Assembly (NCBI GenBank): GCA_965230005.1
Contig: OZ245934.1
Location: 4,898,001-4,962,000, forward strand
From: SZUA-309 sp965230005
GTDB lineage: Bacteria > Pseudomonadota > Gammaproteobacteria > Pseudomonadales > Azotimanducaceae
Reading direction: 5' to 3'
Length of the DNA: 64,000 nt
Positions 9,521-17,771 of the stretch are shown here, one piece after another; the stretch's first letter is position 1; each line of letters begins with the position of its first letter. The notes beneath the pieces are model-generated. The model saw only the letters and a program-made list of their open reading frames with translations, did no database searches and had not been told where the DNA came from. The position numbers and the translations under genes are program-made.

Positions 9521-9594
9521 TAGCCTGACGGCGCAAGCGCTCCGGATCCTGGAGACGCTATTCCGGGCGGGCACCAGCGAAGAGGTACCCAGCT

Positions 9595-10638
9595 GTGAAG
9601 CACCGACCGTTCAGCCCCCCTGCACTGCGCACGCTCTTTCGGCAGATCCTGCTGCCCCTCGCGCTTGTCGCGGCACAGGGCGCCTTTGCCCAGGAGCAGG
9701 TGAACATCTACTCAGCCCGCCACTACGACACGGATCTCGCGCTCTATGAAACCTTTACGGAGCGAACGGGCATTGTCGTCAACCTCATCGAAGGCGGCAG
9801 CGATGCCCTCATGGAGCGGATCCTCAACGAAGGCCGCTACTCTCCCGCCGATCTGCTGATCACCGTGGACGCCGGTCGCCTCTGGCGGGCCCAGGAACGG
9901 GGTGTCTTCCAGCCGGTGGCGTCTGAAGTGCTCGAGGCGCGGATCCCGGCCCATCTGCGAGAGCCCGGCGGACACTGGTTCGGTCTCTCGAAGCGAGCCC
10001 GGGTGATCGTGCGCAATCGGGAAGCCGAATTTCCGGTACCTCTCGAACGCTACGAGGATCTGGCCAATCCGGCGCTGGCCGGCATGATCTGCATGCGCAG
10101 CTCTTCGAACATCTACAACCTCTCGCTCATGGCGTCGCTCATCGATGCCCATGGCGCGGAAGCGGCCGAAGCCTGGGCCGCCGGTGTGGCCGCCAATTTC
10201 GCACGTCCACCCCAAGGTAACGACACGAGCAACGTCACTGCCGTTGCCTCCGGCGAGTGCAAGGTGACGCTCGCCAACACCTACTACCTCGGCCGCTGGA
10301 TCGGCAGTGAAAATGCGGCCTCACGGTCGGTGATGGACGCGCTCAGCGTCGTCTTTCCGAATCAGGAGGATCGCGGTACCCATGTGAACATCAGCGGTGC
10401 CGGCGTCACCCGGCACGCACCGAACCGGGAAAATGCCATCCGCTTTCTCGAGTACCTGACCGACGAATTTGCCCAGCGCCTCTTTGCGGAAGGGAACAAC
10501 GAGTATCCGGTGGTGGGCGATCCGACGGGACCGATCACCACCCTCGGGACCTTTGCAGAGGACGAGATCAACGCGGCGCTGCTCGGCGAGAATCAGGGTG
10601 AGGCGGTGCGGATCTACGACCGGGCAGGCTGGCGCTAG
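9595..10638 (+). CDS. fbpA: Ferric-ion periplasmic binding protein (FbpA/FutA-like)
   Basis: 347 residues. A signal peptide (about 1-32, ending GAFAQ) is followed by the family signature VNIYSARHYDTD. The adjacent tyrosines Y230-Y231 (NTYYLGRW) are the iron ligands of this family. It captures Fe3+ in the periplasm and hands it to the FbpB-type permease. GTG 9595 is chosen because GAAGAGG lies nine bases upstream. The 91-base gap to the ATPase gene contains the Fur-box-like site. Confidence 0.94.
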   Translation: MKHRPFSPPALRTLFRQILLPLALVAAQGAFAQEQVNIYSARHYDTDLALYETFTERTGIVVNLIEGGSDALMERILNEGRYSPADLLITVDAGRLWRAQERGVFQPVASEVLEARIPAHLREPGGHWFGLSKRARVIVRNREAEFPVPLERYEDLANPALAGMICMRSSSNIYNLSLMASLIDAHGAEAAEAWAAGVAANFARPPQGNDTSNVTAVASGECKVTLANTYYLGRWIGSENAASRSVMDALSVVFPNQEDRGTHVNISGAGVTRHAPNRENAIRFLEYLTDEFAQRLFAEGNNEYPVVGDPTGPITTLGTFAEDEINAALLGENQGEAVRIYDRAGWR

Positions 10639-10647
10639 CCGCCTGAC

Positions 10648-11316
10648 TCAGTCGGCCCAGTCGCGGAGCAGATTGTTGCGGACGAGCTTCAGGCGCGTCA
10701 TGCCGTCCGCGCGCGCCTTCGCTTCCTCGCTGCCGAGCAGGTCGGCGGCCTGGGCGAGATCGAACAGCGTCTGTCGGGCTTCCAGCGACCGCACGCGACT
10801 CTGCACCCAGCCGACCACGGCGAGGCGTGTGCCCGACGTCACCGGCAGCACGGCATGGAGCTGATTGCTGGGATAGACGATGGCGCAGCCCGCGGGGAGC
10901 TTGAGGGCTTGAGAGCCCATGGGCGTGTACAGCTCGAGTTCCCCGCCGCTGTAGCTGTCGGGATCGGAGAGAAACACCGTGAAGGAGAGATCCGTGCGAA
11001 TGCCGCCAATGAAGGCGTCATCGTAGTGGGCGCCGTAGGTCATGCCCGGCTCGTAGCGGCTCACGAGCACGCGACCGATGCGTGCGGGCAGAGCGAAGCG
11101 TTGAAACAGCGGTTGTTTGTTCAACGACTCGCGCACCTCGGAGACGATACGCTTTATCTCGGGCTTGTCAGACAGCGCCTGCAGGTTGCTTTTCCGTTGC
11201 CTGGCCTCAGGTCCGGCGGTACGCTCTCCATCCGCGAAGAGGCTCTCGTCCTCGAGGACTTTAACAAACGCGCCCACATGGGCGGAACTCAACAGGTTAT
11301 CCAGGCAGATCATCAT
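10648..11316 (-). CDS. piuC: PiuC-type Fe(II)/2-oxoglutarate dioxygenase (PKHD-type hydroxylase)
   Basis: 222 residues, the family size. The facial triad and 2-oxoglutarate site are present: HYD (H97, D99), H154 in QLHAVLP and R164 in SGTRLAV. PiuC/YbiX proteins accompany iron-uptake loci and are iron regulated, which fits the ABC transporter next door. Starts at 11316 or 11313 (ATGATG) are both possible; longer starts overlap the neighbour and lack similarity. The start codon abuts that of the divergent lipoprotein gene, and minus-strand TATACT (11329-11324) lies 7 bases before it, as for the permease. The native substrate is unknown. Confidence 0.92.
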   Translation of the reverse strand: MMICLDNLLSSAHVGAFVKVLEDESLFADGERTAGPEARQRKSNLQALSDKPEIKRIVSEVRESLNKQPLFQRFALPARIGRVLVSRYEPGMTYGAHYDDAFIGGIRTDLSFTVFLSDPDSYSGGELELYTPMGSQALKLPAGCAIVYPSNQLHAVLPVTSGTRLAVVGWVQSRVRSLEARQTLFDLAQAADLLGSEEAKARADGMTRLKLVRNNLLRDWAD

Positions 11317-12340
11317 GAGTGACAGTATAGCCGGCGACGGCAAGATCCGGGTTCAGTGGAAAACGGTGGCTGCAGTCGGGGCAGCAACCTGGCTCGTAAC
11401 GACCCAGCTTGCGGGTTGTGGCGCCGGAGACGCCAGCGGTGGCGAAGGTGAGGGCGAGGGTGGCGAAGGCGCCATGACGCAATCGGCTCTCGGTGGCGAA
11501 GGTGAGGGCGAAGGCCAGGCCGTGACCGGCGGCGAAGGCGAGGGTGAAGGTACTGGCGACGAAGGTGAAGGCGCCGGTGGCGAAGGCGAGGGTGCCGGTG
11601 GTGAAGGTGAAGGTGGTGAAGGTGAAGGCGGAGAAGGTGAAGGTGGAGAAGGTGAAGGCGGCGAAGGTGAGGGTGAAGGTGCCGCCGCCGACGGGGCCGA
11701 TCTCGCGACTGACGATACCGCCTACCTCACGCAGCTGGCCCTGATTCGCGGGCACCTGGCAGTAGGTTACGCCCTCTACCAGCAGGACCTTCCGGAGCTC
11801 GCCGAAACGCACATGAAGCACCCGGAGGCGGAGATCTACACGGCCGTGGAGCCGGCCTTTGCCGCGCGGGGCTGCGAGGGCTTTGCAGAAGGTCTGACGA
11901 CACTCACCGCGGCGGTCACCGAACGCAGGTCGAAGGATGACGTCACTGCGGCCTATGAAAGTCTGATCGCAGGCATCAGCGCCTGTGAAGCGGTCGCCGC
12001 GGCAGACGACCCGGCAGTGATCGCCGGCGTTATCGAAGACCTGCTCCGTACCGCAGGGGTCGAGTATCAGATCGGCGTTATCGATGGTGCCATCGACAAC
12101 CTGCACGAGTATCAGGATGCCTGGGGATTCACGCAGGTCGCGGCTGCCCTGGCCCGGTCTTCGGCTTTTGCCGGTGACCCGGCGGCGACCGCCGTTGCCG
12201 CCCAGCTGCAGACGCTCATCGACGGTCTCGATGGCCTCTGGCCGTCGCTCAACCCTGACGGCACCGTGGAAGGGGAGGCGGCCCAACTCTTTGGCGCGGC
12301 GGCTCAGGTGGAGATCACGGCGCTGCCCCTCAAGCGCTGA
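11315..12340 (+). CDS. Lipoprotein with Gly-Glu repeat linker and helical domain, function unknown
   Basis: 341 residues. A signal peptide ends in a lipobox (LAGC, Cys at about residue 36). Residues about 42-125 are a low-complexity linker of GEGEGGEG-type repeats with almost no other residue types, followed by a helical domain (about 130-340) with the conserved-looking ETHMKHPEAEIY. That His/Glu-rich motif and the acidic linker could bind metal, but this is inference. The domain is not one I can name with confidence; a distant imelysin/EfeO-like relation is conceivable. It is divergent from piuC with no intergenic DNA and sits in the iron cluster. ATG 11315 is chosen because the frame upstream encodes antisense piuC sequence. 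Confidence 0.8.
   Translation: MSDSIAGDGKIRVQWKTVAAVGAATWLVTTQLAGCGAGDASGGEGEGEGGEGAMTQSALGGEGEGEGQAVTGGEGEGEGTGDEGEGAGGEGEGAGGEGEGGEGEGGEGEGGEGEGGEGEGEGAAADGADLATDDTAYLTQLALIRGHLAVGYALYQQDLPELAETHMKHPEAEIYTAVEPAFAARGCEGFAEGLTTLTAAVTERRSKDDVTAAYESLIAGISACEAVAAADDPAVIAGVIEDLLRTAGVEYQIGVIDGAIDNLHEYQDAWGFTQVAAALARSSAFAGDPAATAVAAQLQTLIDGLDGLWPSLNPDGTVEGEAAQLFGAAAQVEITALPLKR
11438..11682 (+). repeat. Tandem GGNGAR repeat encoding the Gly-Glu linker
   Basis: About 245 bases built from GGTGAAGGCGAGGG-like units, coding for alternating Gly and Glu. Third-position variation (GGT/GGC, GAA/GAG) shows the repeat is maintained at protein level as well as by slippage. Length is likely to vary between strains. 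Confidence 0.85.
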
Positions 12341-12462
12341 CAGCGCTCCGGACCGCTGCGTGAACCTGCTGCCAGTCCGCGGGGCTGCTGGCATTCTTTT
12401 TGCTGCCCTGTTGTCGAGGCAGAGCTCTGCTGTAGCTCGCCCGGCAACAGAGGGGTGATGCA

Positions 12463-13851
12463 GTGACCGGTAAAGAAAAGACGCTCAACCGCAGAGATCT
12501 CGTCCTCTTTTCGGTATCGGCAATTCTCCTCCTCGAGACCCTCGCCGCGGGGGCCGTGACGGGCCCATCGGTGGTTTTCTGGTGGATCTTCCTGGGCCTG
12601 GTCTTTTTTCTGCCCTTCGGGCTCATGAACGCGGAGCTCGGCTGCACCTTTCCGGAGCAGGGCGGGATCTATGCCTGGGTGCGGGATGCCTACGGCGACC
12701 GCTGGTCGGCGCGGGTCACCTGGAGCTACTGGATCAACATCGCTGCCTGGTTGCCGGCGATCTACATTCTCTTCGCGGGGATGTTCTCGCAGATCTTCTC
12801 CCTGTCCCTCTCCCTGGCTGCTCAGATCGGTATCGGCATCGGTCTCTGCTGGCTCACCGTGGCGGTCAACGTGCTGGCCCTGGAGGTGGGCAAGTGGGTG
12901 CCGAATCTTGGTGCCTTCATCAAGATGGTCGCCTTCAGCGTCATCATCATCGGCGGCATCAGCCTCGGCTTCTCTGAAGGCAGCGCCAATGCCTTCACCA
13001 TAGAGACGGTAATCCCGAGTCTCAGCGACTCTTTTCTTTATCTGCCGGTGCTGATCTACGGCATGCTCGGCTTCGAACTCGTGAGCGCGAGCAGTGAAGA
13101 GATGCGAGACCCGGCTCGGGATGTGCCTTACGGGATTTTCGTCTCCGGTGCGATCATCCTGATCGGCTACACGTTGGCGACCGTCGCAGTCCTCATTGCG
13201 CTGCCGGCCGATGACATCGATCTGGTGGAAGGCCTCATGGATGCGCTTTTCGTGCTTCTGGGAGAGTCGGCGTTTGGCCGCGGTTTCGCGATGGTCCTCG
13301 GCATCGGCGTGCTCTACACCCTTTTCTCCAATGGCGTGACCTGGGCGCTCGGCGGCAATCGAGCCATGGCAGAGGCTGCTCAGGCAGGTGAGATGCCCGC
13401 CCTGCTCGGGTCGGAGAGTGCCCATGGCACCCCCCTCGGCGCCGCCCTTGCCCTCGGGATTGCCTGCACGGCCGTGCTGCTCGTCTACGGTTACCTGGCG
13501 GGTTCCAATGAGGATCTCTTCTGGGCCCTCTTTGCGTTCAGTGCCGTGCTCTTTGTGTTTCCTTACGTTGTCCTGTGCCCGGCCTTTCTGACCCTGCGGC
13601 GGAAGTATCCGGATCGTCCCCGGCCTTTCCGCTTTCCCGGCGGTGCGGGAACGGCCCGGCTCATGGCGGGCTGGTGTATGGCCGTGCTGGTCCTCACGCT
13701 CCTGCTTTTCTGCTGGACTCCCGACGCCGGCGTGCAGTGGCCGGTGGTGATCGGCTCGGCAGTGCTGTTTCTGCTTGGTGAAGGGGTGATCCGTCTGAAT
13801 GAGCGCCGTGCGGAAGCACCAGCCCGGGAGGCGCCGGCGCCGTCCCCTTAG
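12463..13851 (+). CDS. APC-family amino-acid permease
   Basis: 462 residues with about 12 membrane helices. The N-terminal pattern (SVSAILLLETLAAGAVTGPS then the TFPEQGGIYAWVRDAYG loop) is that of amino acid-polyamine-organocation carriers, close to the glutamate/GABA antiporter branch. GTG 12463 is preceded by AGAGGGGTG. It probably imports or exchanges an amino acid; the substrate is not readable from sequence. It stands alone between the lipoprotein gene and a hairpin terminator. Confidence 0.9.
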   Translation: MTGKEKTLNRRDLVLFSVSAILLLETLAAGAVTGPSVVFWWIFLGLVFFLPFGLMNAELGCTFPEQGGIYAWVRDAYGDRWSARVTWSYWINIAAWLPAIYILFAGMFSQIFSLSLSLAAQIGIGIGLCWLTVAVNVLALEVGKWVPNLGAFIKMVAFSVIIIGGISLGFSEGSANAFTIETVIPSLSDSFLYLPVLIYGMLGFELVSASSEEMRDPARDVPYGIFVSGAIILIGYTLATVAVLIALPADDIDLVEGLMDALFVLLGESAFGRGFAMVLGIGVLYTLFSNGVTWALGGNRAMAEAAQAGEMPALLGSESAHGTPLGAALALGIACTAVLLVYGYLAGSNEDLFWALFAFSAVLFVFPYVVLCPAFLTLRRKYPDRPRPFRFPGGAGTARLMAGWCMAVLVLTLLLFCWTPDAGVQWPVVIGSAVLFLLGEGVIRLNERRAEAPAREAPAPSP

Positions 13852-13894
13852 AGCGGGCCGGGCAACGCTGGCCTGAGGCCAACGGCGCCCGCTC
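13851..13894. terminator. Hairpin terminator between convergent permease and PII-like genes
   Basis: GAGCGGGC (13851-13858) pairs with GCCCGCTC (13887-13894), and an inner stem TGGCC/GGCCA closes on a TGA loop. It starts at the last base of the permease stop and lies just before the stop of the convergent gene. Confidence 0.6.
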
Positions 13895-13919
13895 ATGGCG
13901 CCCCTTTCTTCTCAGCTGC

Positions 13920-15110
13920 TCAGGCGACGCGCAGGCCCGGTGCCCGGTAGTCCGTGGCGCCCGGAATGTAGGTGGCGACCTTCGGCACAGCCGTGACGAG
14001 GGCGCAGAGGTCGGTGACGCCGAGGGCCGCGGCATTGCCTTCCATGGCTGCAGCCAGTTCGCCTACGCGTTCGGTACTCGTGATGCAGCGCAGGACGCTG
14101 TATTCCTCGTTAATGCGGGCACCGGCCAGATGGTCGTCGGTCTCTTCAGTCGGCTCAGCGAGGAGCCGTCCGTGATGGACGTTCAGGCCCGGGGCACCCG
14201 CATCGAGCAGGAGGTCCATGAGCGTGGCGAGATCGTCGCGATTGACGATGGTCGTGAGGCAGTGCTGATCTTCCAGGGTTGATGCCTGGGGTCTCAGACC
14301 GATGCCGGCGCTGCGGCCGCCGATCCCCACATCGGCCACTGCCTGGTCCCGCCAGTGGGTGTGTCCGGCTAGATGATCGATGGCGTTGATGATCTGCTGC
14401 ATGTTGGCGGCGTAGTGGTGGTGCGAAAAGCGGCTCGGCAGGTTGAAGAGCCCGCGGTCCGCATCCTGCCGGTACATGAAGCCGCGGCCCGGCAGATGCA
14501 GCTGACCGGCTGCGGCCATGGCATCGAAGATGTCTTCGACGTCGCCCTCGTCCGCGATCACCGTGAGCACTTCCTTGTCCGGCTCTTTCGTAATTCTCAG
14601 CCAGCCGAGGCGATCGCGGATACCGCGCCCTTCGCTGTAGTAGACGATCGGGCCGTGCGCACCGGCGGCGATGGCAGCACGGCTGACCCGGTCAGACAGC
14701 CGGTGGTCGACGATGCAGTGGATGATGGCCAGACGGCCGGCCATGGATTCGATCGTTGTTGCGCTCGGTGTCTCCTGCCAGCAGTGATAACCCTCACCGA
14801 AGAAACTGTGTTCACAGGGGATGGAAAAGACGGCCCCGGTCGCCTGCTGGTGCAGGCGGGCGACCTCGACGATCTCGTCGACCACGGCCGGGGCATCCTG
14901 TTGTGGGACCACGGCACTGAGTGCCATGCGTTCCGGACTCACGGCGGGTAGCCAGCGTTTCCACCAGTGGTCGTGAAGCTCGGTCCCCCGGGCAGTCCAG
15001 GCGACCAGGTTGGCACCGGCTCTGGAGGTGACGGCCGCTACGGTCCGCTGGGCGCTGACCACGGGCATGACCGCGGTGATGAGTGCGCTCTCTGCATTCT
15101 GCCTGAACAT
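13920..15110 (-). CDS. Tandem PII-like (GlnB-fold) regulatory protein
   Basis: 396 residues, far longer than a 112-residue PII protein. Three segments look like repeated ferredoxin-like units: about 9-115, 125-230 (LAIIHCIVDHRLSD to GFMYRQDADRG) and 280-385 (HCLTTIVNRDDLATLMDLLLDAG to CALVTAVPKVATY). PII-like genes are typical neighbours of DUF1538 membrane proteins, and here the gene starts inside the stop codon of one (TGATG overlap at 15108-15112). It most likely gates that transporter in response to a nucleotide or ion. The repeat count is my reading from strand-helix pattern, not an alignment. Confidence 0.75.
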   Translation of the reverse strand: MFRQNAESALITAVMPVVSAQRTVAAVTSRAGANLVAWTARGTELHDHWWKRWLPAVSPERMALSAVVPQQDAPAVVDEIVEVARLHQQATGAVFSIPCEHSFFGEGYHCWQETPSATTIESMAGRLAIIHCIVDHRLSDRVSRAAIAAGAHGPIVYYSEGRGIRDRLGWLRITKEPDKEVLTVIADEGDVEDIFDAMAAAGQLHLPGRGFMYRQDADRGLFNLPSRFSHHHYAANMQQIINAIDHLAGHTHWRDQAVADVGIGGRSAGIGLRPQASTLEDQHCLTTIVNRDDLATLMDLLLDAGAPGLNVHHGRLLAEPTEETDDHLAGARINEEYSVLRCITSTERVGELAAAMEGNAAALGVTDLCALVTAVPKVATYIPGATDYRAPGLRVA

Positions 15111-17050
15111 CAGCCTGCGTCCACCGGTTGCTCGTTGCGGAATCCGTGCACGGGTGCCTGCGCCGACTCGAGTTCTCTGGCTCTGGCCTCGGCGTGCTGG
15201 GTGTAAAGCCCGACGGTGAGGACCGTCATGATCGGCCCCACGGACGCGAGGGCGAGAATGCCGAAACCATCGCTGACGCCCGGCACGTTTGCGCCAATCC
15301 CAAGGCCCATGGCCAGTACCAGCGGTACCGTAATGGGACCGGTGGTTACCCCGGCACTGTCCCAGCTGAAATTCACGAAACCGTTGGGCGCCAGCCAGGT
15401 CAGCACCAGCACCACGCTGTAGGCCGGTGCCAGCAGCCAGAACAGTGGCAGGCCGTAAGCCATGGTGATCACACCGGCGCCAATGCCGAGGCCGACGCCG
15501 ATGGCGACGCTCTGCATGAGCAGTTTTTTCCGGAAAGCACCCACGGTGATCCGTTCGACCGTATCGCCAAGGGCGTTGAGGGCCGGTTCTGCAAGCGTTG
15601 CTCCGTAGCCGAGGAAGAAGGCGAAACCGACCGCGAGGAGTTTGCCGAGGTCCGGGGTATCCATGAGAGGTGGCAGGGCGCTGTCGCCACCCCAGGGAAC
15701 GATCGATGCAAAGGTCAGCGGCACGTTACTGCCGAGCTGGCCCCCGAGCGGCGTCAGACCGAGGGCGATGCCGAGCCCGAAGAGGCACATACCACCGAGG
15801 GCAAATGCCACCCCGATGCCCACGTCCGCTCCGTGAGCCAGACGCTGCTTCAGCACGAGGCGCAGCACCACGTAGAGGAACAGGCACAAGGGCACGATTG
15901 CCCGTAAGGACTCGAGCAGTGCCTGCTCGAAACGTTCGCCCAGAGACTGTTCCTGATCCCATAGGGTGTCGGTGACGAAGGTCCACTCTGCTGTGTGGGT
16001 TTTGCGGATCACAATCTCGGGGGCGTCGAGCACGATGACGCCGTCGACGAGCCGCGGCAGGCCGCCTCGGAAGGTGATCTCGTGGCCTTCCGGGAGTTTG
16101 CCTTCGGTCAGATAACGATCGAATTCGGCCGCGCTGATGCTGTGCTCGCCGAGGGTGGAGGGGCGGTCGCCTGAGGTCGTATCCGCGTGCAGTGCAACGA
16201 GCGCCACGGAGCCCTCGTAGTTCGGAGCCCCCACATAGTCGTCTCGCACGTAGTGCACAAGTGCGAGGATGAGGACCGCGAGGATCGGAAACAGGGAGGC
16301 CAACGTGACGATGCCGAAGCCGGAGTGGCCGCCGCTGCCGGATCCGGAACTCACGACTCGACACACGCCGATACCAAGGGCGAGCACCAGCGGCACAGTG
16401 ACAGGCCCGGTGGTGACTGCACCGCAGTCCCAGGCAAGACCGAGCACGTCGTTCAGCACGGGAATGCGGCTGAAGAAGAAGGACAGCGTCAGCAGCGCCA
16501 GCACCATGGGGATAGCCAGAACTTTCAGGGGCCAGGCGTAGAAGAAGCGCAGAACGCCGAGCATCACGGCGACGCCCACGCCAATCGCTACGGAAGCGAC
16601 GAGCTGATCTGAAAAGTCGTTCAGCAGGCTGTAGAGCAATGGGGCTTCCTGCGGCCGAACACCGGCGCCGGCGGCCTTGAGAACGGCGATGGCCGGCTCC
16701 GCGAAGGTGGCGCCTGCGCCGAGCAGCACGGAGAACGCGAGGATCATGGGCATCTTCGAGTTTTTCGGCAGCACGCTGCCGATGACCTCGCCCAGAGGCA
16801 TGAGCCCGAGCCGCAGCCCTTCCATGAAGAACATGAGGCCGAAAATCACCACCAGGATGCCGACGGCGATCATCGCCGCATGGACGAGCGGCAGCTGCAG
16901 GATCAGCAGTTGAAAGAGCACCAGGTAGGCGACGATGAACCAAACACCTTCGACCTGACCCATGAAGTGGCGTTTCACATAGGGAAGAATGATGCGCAGG
17001 GTGTCTCTGACACCGAGATGCATTCTCGGTCTGTTGTCGAGCTCAGCCAT
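15110..17050 (-). CDS. Duplicated DUF1538 membrane protein (UmpAB-like, fused)
   Basis: 646 residues with two homologous membrane halves. The paired motifs GAGATFAEPA / GYGATLAEPA and GAVTTGPVTVPLVLALG / GVTTGPITVPLVLAMG prove internal duplication. A soluble loop of about 120 residues (about 255-375) separates the halves. DUF1538 pairs (UmpA with UmpB) have been reported as a two-component cation/proton antiporter in Halomonas; here both halves are one chain. It is translationally coupled to the downstream PII-like protein, its likely regulator. Cation or metabolite transport is inferred from the family. Confidence 0.85.
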   Translation of the reverse strand: MAELDNRPRMHLGVRDTLRIILPYVKRHFMGQVEGVWFIVAYLVLFQLLILQLPLVHAAMIAVGILVVIFGLMFFMEGLRLGLMPLGEVIGSVLPKNSKMPMILAFSVLLGAGATFAEPAIAVLKAAGAGVRPQEAPLLYSLLNDFSDQLVASVAIGVGVAVMLGVLRFFYAWPLKVLAIPMVLALLTLSFFFSRIPVLNDVLGLAWDCGAVTTGPVTVPLVLALGIGVCRVVSSGSGSGGHSGFGIVTLASLFPILAVLILALVHYVRDDYVGAPNYEGSVALVALHADTTSGDRPSTLGEHSISAAEFDRYLTEGKLPEGHEITFRGGLPRLVDGVIVLDAPEIVIRKTHTAEWTFVTDTLWDQEQSLGERFEQALLESLRAIVPLCLFLYVVLRLVLKQRLAHGADVGIGVAFALGGMCLFGLGIALGLTPLGGQLGSNVPLTFASIVPWGGDSALPPLMDTPDLGKLLAVGFAFFLGYGATLAEPALNALGDTVERITVGAFRKKLLMQSVAIGVGLGIGAGVITMAYGLPLFWLLAPAYSVVLVLTWLAPNGFVNFSWDSAGVTTGPITVPLVLAMGLGIGANVPGVSDGFGILALASVGPIMTVLTVGLYTQHAEARARELESAQAPVHGFRNEQPVDAG

Positions 17051-17146
17051 GAAGGCTCCGGATAGTCCTTTTCCGGCCTTCTGATCGGCGGCGCTGCAGG
17101 CGAGTTTAGGAATCCCGGGTGTGCGGTAGGCGAACTGTGCGCTGCA

Positions 17147-17702
17147 TCACGCGTCGCCGGTCGCGATCGGCAGACTTCGGGCGAATGCCTCCACCTGCGC
17201 CCAATCGGTGTATTCGTAGTCGCGGCTTGTATCCGTGTCGCCTCCGGCAGCCCGGGCGATCTTCTGCATGATCCACTTCACGGGCCAGGGGTACTGTGAG
17301 TAGCGCAGGGCGCCGGCGATGAGTTCGATCCGCTCGAAAGGCAGGTCGAGCTGCTCGGCGATTTTGTGGCGCGCATCAGCAAGGGCACTTGCTTTCGCAT
17401 CCGGGTCGTTCGTGGCGGCGCTCGGCAGCACAACGAAGAGCGCCCGGGGCTGCGCCTCGAGCTGTGCCCGGTGGTCCTTTAGGTAAGCACGGAGCTCGCG
17501 CTCGAGCCCGCCGGCGTGCATGGACGCACCGCAAAGGAGGTAGTCGAAGTCATCGGCTGAGAGCGCCTGGACCTGCGCGCGGTTTTTTTGCGTTCAGCAG
17601 CCTGACGCGATGGCCTGCTTCTTCGAGCACCGCGCCGATGCGCTGAGCGATTTTTTCCGTCTGCCCTTCCCGGGTGGCGTAAAGGAGCAGGACCCTTCCC
17701 AT
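17147..17702 (-). pseudogene. hemG: hemG-like flavodoxin-type protoporphyrinogen oxidase, frameshifted
   Basis: Two frames together give a full HemG: an N-terminal part from ATG 17702 (LLLYATREGQTEKIA, FMN-binding start) and the rest (LLCGASMHAGG, then IELIAGALRYSQYPWP and GGDTDTSRDYEYTDW, all HemG hallmarks). The frames are separated by one base at a run of seven T (17583-17589; A on the coding strand). Removing one base restores about 184 continuous residues. HemG oxidises protoporphyrinogen IX in haem synthesis, coupled to quinones. This is either a sequencing error, a recent mutation or slippage; intact coding on both sides favours error or very recent loss. Confidence 0.85.
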
Positions 17703-17771
17703 TGTGAACCCACTTGGAAACGCTCAGCGCGAAGGCCCGAGTCTACTGCGTTACCCACTTAAGCGTTGCGT

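Noticed and set aside
11297..12394. Long open frame antisense to the Gly-Glu lipoprotein gene, Thr/Phe rich
   Set aside because: It is the mirror of the GGNGAR repeat (antisense reads Phe/Thr/Ser), lacks any family motif, and the plus-strand frame has a lipobox signal peptide and domain.
12304..13896. 530-codon open frame antisense to the amino-acid permease
   Set aside because: Charged low-complexity translation without motifs; the plus strand encodes a clear 12-helix permease.
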